46,417 nucleotides of DNA from Acidobacteriaceae bacterium (lineage in GTDB: Bacteria > Acidobacteriota > Terriglobia > Terriglobales > Acidobacteriaceae), in NCBI GenBank assembly GCA_003170825.1, contig PMYL01000008.1:250-46666 (forward strand). Direction: 5' to 3'. The notes beneath the pieces are model-generated. The model was not told where the DNA came from and made no database searches. It was given only the letters and a program-made list of their open reading frames with translations. Position 1 is the stretch's first letter. Each line of letters begins with the position of its first letter. Positions 42,364 to 46,417 of the stretch are shown one piece after another. The position numbers and the translations under genes were made by a program.

Positions 42364-44205
42364 ATGGCGACAGGCGACTTAGCCCTGGGTCAAGAACAGG
42401 GCGCAATCAGCGTGCGTGAGCGCGTGGCAAACGACTTCAGCATCAACGTGGCAACGGTGAACGGGTCCGGCTCGCAATCCGCCAATAGCGTGCTGCTGAA
42501 GAGCATCTTCGGAATGGGCGTTCCCGTCAGCGGAAAGAACCTCTTCCCGTCGAACATCGCCGGACTTCCCACGTGGTACACCATCCGGGCCAGCAAAGAG
42601 GGTTATGTAGCGCGCACGCGCGACGCTGAGGTACTGGTGGCGCTGAATCCCGACACGGCGCGGGAGGATGCACTGGCTCTGCCTACGGGGGGCGTGGCCA
42701 TCTACGAGGAGAAGCTGAACCTCAAGCAGTATCGCGAGGATGTGGTCTTCTATCCGGTGCCGTTCGACGCGATCACGGCGGCGATTTGCCCCGAGGCCAA
42801 GCTGCGCAAGCTGGTGAAGAACATGGTTTACGTGGGCGTGGTGGCCCAACTGCTGCGGATCGATCTTGGCGTGGTGGAGAGCGGGCTGCGCAATCAGTTT
42901 GCCAAGAAGGTGAAGGTGTTTGAGCTGAACTTCGGCGCGGTGAAGGCCGGGTTCGACTATGCGGCGGAGAAGTTCACCAAGCAGGATCCGTTTGTGATTG
43001 AGCGGATGAACCGCACGGCGGGCAAGATCATCATCGACGGCAATGCGGCGGCCGGAATGGGCGCGGTGTTTGCGGGCGTGACGGTGGTGGCGTGGTATCC
43101 GATTACGCCTTCGACCTCAGTGGTGGAGGCCACGGCGGACCTGCTGAAAAAATTCCGTGTGACGCCGGAGGGCAAGGCGACGTTTGCCGTAGTGCAGGCC
43201 GAGGACGAGCTGGCGGCGATCGGCATGGTGCTGGGCGCGGGCTGGGCCGGCGCGCGGTCGATGACGGCGACCTCCGGGCCGGGCATCTCGCTGATGACAG
43301 AGTTTTCAGGGTTGGGCTACTACGCAGAAATTCCTGGGGTGATCTTCGACGTACAGCGGACAGGACCGTCCACGGGGATGCCGACGCGGACATCGCAAGC
43401 GGATCTGCTGAGCGTGGCCTTCCTTTCGCACGGCGACACGAAGCATATCGTCCTGCTGCCGGGCTCGGTGAAGGAGTGCTTCGAGCTGGGGTATGCGGCC
43501 TTCGACCTGGCCGAGCGGCTGCAAACTCCAGTCTTTGTGCTTAGCGACCTCGACCTGGGCATGAACAATTGGATGTCGGATCCGTTCGACTATCCCTCGA
43601 CGCCGCTCGACCGCGGCAAGGTGCTGACTGCCGAAGATCTTGACCGGCTGGGCGGATTCGCCCGCTACCGCGACGTGGACGGCGATGGCATCGGCTGGCG
43701 CACGCTGCCGGGAACGCTGCACCCCAAGGCCGCTTATTTCACGCGCGGCTCGGGACACAACGATGCGGCGGGCTACACCGAGAAGCCGGACGAGTATGTT
43801 GCGGTGATGGATAGGCTGGCGCGGAAGTTTGAGAATGCGCGCAAGCTGGTTCCTGGACCGGTGACGGTGAGGGATGGCAGCTCGAAGATTGGCTTCCTGG
43901 CTTATGGGAGCACCGACTTCGCGCTGCGCGAGAGCCTGGATCAGATCGAGAAGGAATATGGGCAGGACGTGGACTACATGCGCATCCGGGCCTATCCGTT
44001 TGCGCACGAGATTCACGACTTTGTGGCCTCGCACGAGCGCGTTTACGTGGTGGAACAGGACCGCGACGCGCAACTGGCAAGCCTGCTGAAGCTGGATCTG
44101 CCGGCCGACCAGGTGACAAAGCTGCGCAGTATTCTGCACTACAATGGATTGCCGTTGGACGCCCGTACCGTCACCGAAGAGTTTGCGACCAAGGAGGGCC
44201 TGTAA
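42364..44205 (+). CDS. korA: 2-oxoacid:acceptor oxidoreductase, fused gamma-alpha subunit
   Basis: The 613-residue protein joins the gamma domain (about 25-205; VNGSGSQSANSVLLKSIFGM) to the alpha, pyrimidine-binding domain (from about 225; GNAAAGMGAVFAGVTVVAWY, then PITPSTS). It is the KorA form of 2-oxoglutarate:ferredoxin oxidoreductase, where gamma and alpha are fused. The motif YPITPSTS and the later GVIFDVQRTGPSTGMPTRTS are typical. The complex oxidatively decarboxylates a 2-oxoacid (probably 2-oxoglutarate) with CoA and reduces ferredoxin. It overlaps korB by one base (TAATG). Substrate preference cannot be fixed from sequence alone. Confidence 0.93.
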   Translation: MATGDLALGQEQGAISVRERVANDFSINVATVNGSGSQSANSVLLKSIFGMGVPVSGKNLFPSNIAGLPTWYTIRASKEGYVARTRDAEVLVALNPDTAREDALALPTGGVAIYEEKLNLKQYREDVVFYPVPFDAITAAICPEAKLRKLVKNMVYVGVVAQLLRIDLGVVESGLRNQFAKKVKVFELNFGAVKAGFDYAAEKFTKQDPFVIERMNRTAGKIIIDGNAAAGMGAVFAGVTVVAWYPITPSTSVVEATADLLKKFRVTPEGKATFAVVQAEDELAAIGMVLGAGWAGARSMTATSGPGISLMTEFSGLGYYAEIPGVIFDVQRTGPSTGMPTRTSQADLLSVAFLSHGDTKHIVLLPGSVKECFELGYAAFDLAERLQTPVFVLSDLDLGMNNWMSDPFDYPSTPLDRGKVLTAEDLDRLGGFARYRDVDGDGIGWRTLPGTLHPKAAYFTRGSGHNDAAGYTEKPDEYVAVMDRLARKFENARKLVPGPVTVRDGSSKIGFLAYGSTDFALRESLDQIEKEYGQDVDYMRIRAYPFAHEIHDFVASHERVYVVEQDRDAQLASLLKLDLPADQVTKLRSILHYNGLPLDARTVTEEFATKEGL

Positions 44206-45254
44206 TGGGAACCGCAACCGCCAACGCAACACCAACACCCAAAGTCAACCACATCGGCCTTCCCATTCTTGAGTACCGCGGCGGCAAGACGACGCTGTGC
44301 GCCGGATGCGGGCACAACGCCATCTCCGAGCGCATCGTCGAAGCCATGTTCGAGATGGGTGTGCAGCCGGAGCGGGTGATGAAAATGAGCGGCATCGGCT
44401 GCTCGTCGAAGAGCCCGGCCTACTTCATGAACCGTTCGCACGCCTTCAACAGCGTGCATGGGCGCATGGCGTCGGTCTCGACCGGGGCCATCCTGGCCAA
44501 CCACACCATGACCACGCTGGGCGTCTCCGGCGACGGCGACACGGCTTCGATCGGCATGGGCCAGTTCGTTCACCTGATGCGCCGCAACCTGCCGATGATC
44601 TACATCATCGAGGATAACGGCGTGTACGGTCTGACCAAGGGGCAGTTCTCGGCGACAGCGGACATCGGCTCGAAGCTCAAGACCGGGGTCATCAACGACC
44701 TGCCGGCCATCGACACCTGCGCACTGGCGATCCAGTTGGGCGCGACGTTTGTGGGCCGGTCGTTCTCCGGCGACAAGAAACAGTTGCTCTCCATGTTGAA
44801 GGCGGCCATCGCCCACAAGGGCACCGTGATGCTGGACGTGATCAGCCCCTGTGTGACGTTCAACGATCACGAGGGATCGACGAAGAGCTACAAGTTCATG
44901 CAGGAGAACGACGAGCCCATCAACGAGATTGGCTTCGTCGCCAGCTTCGATGAGATCGACGTCGATTACGGCTCGGGCCAGGTCTACGAAGTGGAGATGC
45001 ACGACGGCTCGAACCTGCGGCTGCGCAAGCTGCGCGAGGACTACGACCCCACCGACAAGGCCAACGCCGTGCGCACGCTGATGGAGTCGCACAACAACTA
45101 CGAGATTCTTACCGGGGTGTTCTACATCGACACGCAGAAGCCGACGTTCATCGACCTGCTGAATGTGGTGGATGAGCCGCTGGCGACGCTGCCCGAGGCG
45201 CTGACGCGGCCTCCGAAGCAGGCGCTGGACGCGCTGATGGCGAACCTGCAGTAA
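44205..45254 (+). CDS. korB: 2-oxoacid:ferredoxin oxidoreductase, beta (TPP) subunit
   Basis: The 349-residue beta subunit binds thiamine diphosphate and a [4Fe-4S] cluster. It has the CAGCGHNAI Cys pair near residue 32, SGIGCSSKSP, the TPP motif GDGDTASIGMGQFVHLMRRN and a later Cys in ISPCVTFNDH, giving the usual ligand set. Together with KorA it makes reduced ferredoxin. Compared with minimal KorB (about 280-300 residues) it has an N-terminal Thr/Ala-rich stretch and a C-terminal extension (FIDLLNVVDEPLATLPEAL). Its start overlaps the korA stop. A perfect hairpin terminator follows by 28 bases. Confidence 0.94.
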   Translation: MGTATANATPTPKVNHIGLPILEYRGGKTTLCAGCGHNAISERIVEAMFEMGVQPERVMKMSGIGCSSKSPAYFMNRSHAFNSVHGRMASVSTGAILANHTMTTLGVSGDGDTASIGMGQFVHLMRRNLPMIYIIEDNGVYGLTKGQFSATADIGSKLKTGVINDLPAIDTCALAIQLGATFVGRSFSGDKKQLLSMLKAAIAHKGTVMLDVISPCVTFNDHEGSTKSYKFMQENDEPINEIGFVASFDEIDVDYGSGQVYEVEMHDGSNLRLRKLREDYDPTDKANAVRTLMESHNNYEILTGVFYIDTQKPTFIDLLNVVDEPLATLPEALTRPPKQALDALMANLQ

Positions 45255-45281
45255 CGGCCGGGTTTCATGCGGCAGCAAGAG

Positions 45282-45308
45282 AAAAGCCCCGCAATTCGCG
45301 GGGCTTTT
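45282..45308. terminator. Bidirectional intrinsic terminator of korAB and cpoB
   Basis: AAAAGCCCCGC (45282-45292) and GCGGGGCTTTT (45298-45308) form a perfect 11-bp stem with a 5-base loop, with T-runs on the outgoing side of each strand. It lies between the convergent korB and cpoB genes. Confidence 0.93.
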
Positions 45309-45332
45309 GCTTTAGGGCGCATCGATGCCTTC

Positions 45333-46253
45333 TCAGTGCGCCGCGGGCTTTGCGCCGAGGTTGGCGAGCTTGGTGCGCGCCTGCGCCGCTTCGGGGGTCT
45401 GCGGATGACGCTGGATGAGAAGGCGCAGCTCGCGAACGCCCGCGTCCTTCTTGCCCAGTTGCAGCAGGGCCAATCCTTTGCGCAGTTGCGCGGCCGGGGC
45501 CTTGGGGCTGCCGCTGAAGCCTTCCAGCACGGCATTGTAGGCTTTCACTGCTTCGGCGTAATTCTGCTGGCGGTAGGCGATCTCGCCGAGGTAGAACTGG
45601 GCGGCGCCGGCCAGTTCGTCGAGCGGATAGTAGTGGAGCACGTCCTGGAACTCACCTGAGGCTACGTCGTACCTGGCGGCATTGTAGTCGCGCACGCCGG
45701 CCTGAAAGGTCTCCTGGAGCGGCGGGGCCTGGTTCTGGTTGGCTGCCAGGGCGGCGCCGGCTGGGGGACCGGACGCGGGGGATGCGCCGCCATCGGGCGG
45801 AGTTGCAGTTTGAGCTCCGGCCGCGCCGGTGGGGGGATTCTGGATGTTCTGCAACTGGGTCTGCAAGTCCTGGACCGATTTGTCGAGCTTGGCGATGCGG
45901 GACTTCAACTCGTCGACGGAGTCGTTGAGCGACTGGATCTGGCCGGAGACGGTGTCCAGCTTGCCGTTGCCCGCGTCGTTCTGCGCATTGATCTTCTGCT
46001 GCAGGGCGTTGACGGTGACAGTCATCTGGTTGGCGTTATCCGCGGTCTGCTGCGCCAGGTTCTGCAGGACGCCGAAGCGACTGTCGAGGGTGGACTGGAG
46101 CCGTTGCACCATGTCCAGCAGTTGCTGCACCTGCGTTTGCAACTCGATGATCTCCTTCGATGTGGCGTGCGCGGGCACGGGCGCGGAGACGAGAACCATG
46201 GCGAACAATGCCGCCGTGAAGAGACGATTGCGAAGTGTACGTGTGGTTTGCAT
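45333..46253 (-). CDS. cpoB: CpoB/YbgF-like Tol-Pal-associated TPR protein
   Basis: The 306-residue protein has a signal peptide (about 1-31, ending APVPAHA). A long coiled-coil region follows (about 33-140; EIIELQTQVQQLLDMVQRLQ and later heptads), then a Pro/Ala/Gly-rich linker and three C-terminal TPR-like repeats (FQAGVRDYNAARYDVASGEF, AQFYLGEIAYRQQNYAEAVK). This is the CpoB/YbgF layout: a periplasmic trimer that links peptidoglycan synthesis to Tol-Pal outer-membrane constriction. The upstream gene, on the same strand, is pal, 74 bases away, which supports the call. The coiled coil is longer than in E. coli. Confidence 0.88.
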   Translation of the reverse strand: MQTTRTLRNRLFTAALFAMVLVSAPVPAHATSKEIIELQTQVQQLLDMVQRLQSTLDSRFGVLQNLAQQTADNANQMTVTVNALQQKINAQNDAGNGKLDTVSGQIQSLNDSVDELKSRIAKLDKSVQDLQTQLQNIQNPPTGAAGAQTATPPDGGASPASGPPAGAALAANQNQAPPLQETFQAGVRDYNAARYDVASGEFQDVLHYYPLDELAGAAQFYLGEIAYRQQNYAEAVKAYNAVLEGFSGSPKAPAAQLRKGLALLQLGKKDAGVRELRLLIQRHPQTPEAAQARTKLANLGAKPAAH

Positions 46254-46278
46254 TCTTCACCCATGAAAAGAGAATTTC

Positions 46279-46319
46279 CAGGTCTCTCCGCCGCGGCGGA
46301 TAAGATCTGGTGCACCCGG
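46279..46319. repeat. Dispersed 41-bp repeat, copy 2
   Basis: This copy matches 7819-7859 at 36 of 41 positions and lies in the 74-base spacer between pal and cpoB. Its centre is the palindrome TCCGCCGCGGCGGA. Confidence 0.75.
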
Positions 46320-46327
46320 TGAGGGGA

Positions 46328-46417
46328 TTAGCGGTCCAGTGTGAATCCGCCACGGCGGTTTTGCTGCCAGCACGCCTCGGTCGTCTCGGAGCAGAAGGGC
46401 TTCTCCTTGCCGTAGCT
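46328..46417 (-). CDS. pal: C-terminus of peptidoglycan-associated lipoprotein Pal (partial)
   Basis: On the minus strand the last 29 codons of an open frame enter from the window edge and end in TAA at 46330-46328. The peptide begins SYGKEKPFC and continues ETTEACWQQNRRGG. The SYGKE-P stretch followed by two Cys, Trp and NRR is the C-terminus of the OmpA-like domain of Pal, where NRR contacts peptidoglycan. The position just before cpoB agrees. The two Cys suggest a disulfide. Only this tail is visible. Confidence 0.78.
   Translation of the reverse strand, partial: SYGKEKPFCSETTEACWQQNRRGGFTLDR

Overview
The window (46.4 kb, G+C rich) looks like a chromosomal segment of an Acidobacteriota genome, most likely class Terriglobia. 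The clues are a von Willebrand A protein of the 'VWFA-related acidobacterial' type, a divergent Hfq, an 851-residue LptC/LptA-like fusion next to lptB and rpoN, a YXWGXW-repeat secreted protein, an outsized GH13 protein, a Pal with a cysteine-bearing C-terminus, and several TACAAT boxes placed only a few bases before start codons. I assign this by family recognition only; no database search was possible. I saw no transposase, phage gene, CRISPR array, rRNA or tRNA, so this is mainly a core-genome segment with a few accessory islands.

Layout. 1-2.5 kb: end of a VWA protein, hfq overlapping suhB, and a 7Fe-type ferredoxin. 2.6-3.7 kb: a minus-strand toxin-antitoxin island (AbrB-like antitoxin, VapC toxin, then a second shorter AbrB-like gene) with a palindromic operator, divergent from recO. 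3.7-8.6 kb: recO, glyQ, glyS and an unknown gene. 8.6-13.8 kb: envelope and regulation block lptC/A-lptB-rpoN. 14.3-19.6 kb: a giant GH13 protein convergent with a secreted serine beta-lactamase-like hydrolase. 20.1-24.7 kb: a HoxE / (NuoF-NfnB fusion) / HoxU operon without hydrogenase subunits, the most unusual locus here. 24.8-28.5 kb: accA, a CPBP-family membrane protein lacking two motifs, a zinc-ribbon miniprotein, pyrF and an unknown gene. 28.7-32.7 kb: TPR protein, zinc-ribbon/PspC protein, alpha/beta hydrolase, YXWGXW protein, and a decayed partial copy of the hydrolase gene. 32.9-36.2 kb: lysA, a secreted carboxylesterase and a small Cys-pair protein. 36.4-38.8 kb: groES-groEL on the minus strand with a sigma-70-type promoter and a degenerate CIRCE operator. 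39-42 kb: secreted Pro/Ala-rich protein, SDR reductase, CpsB-type PHP phosphatase and purQ. 42.4-46.4 kb: korA-korB, then cpoB and the end of pal on the minus strand.

How genes fit together. KorAB makes reduced ferredoxin from a 2-oxoacid. The HoxE/NuoF-NfnB/HoxU set carries the cofactor sites expected of a soluble NADH / NADPH / ferredoxin electron exchanger, and the stand-alone ferredoxin could link the two; this link is inference. LptC/A-LptB, Pal and CpoB belong to outer-membrane biogenesis of a diderm cell. Two structured intergenic repeats of the same AGCT-rich type sit inside two housekeeping operons (glyQ/glyS and groES/groEL).
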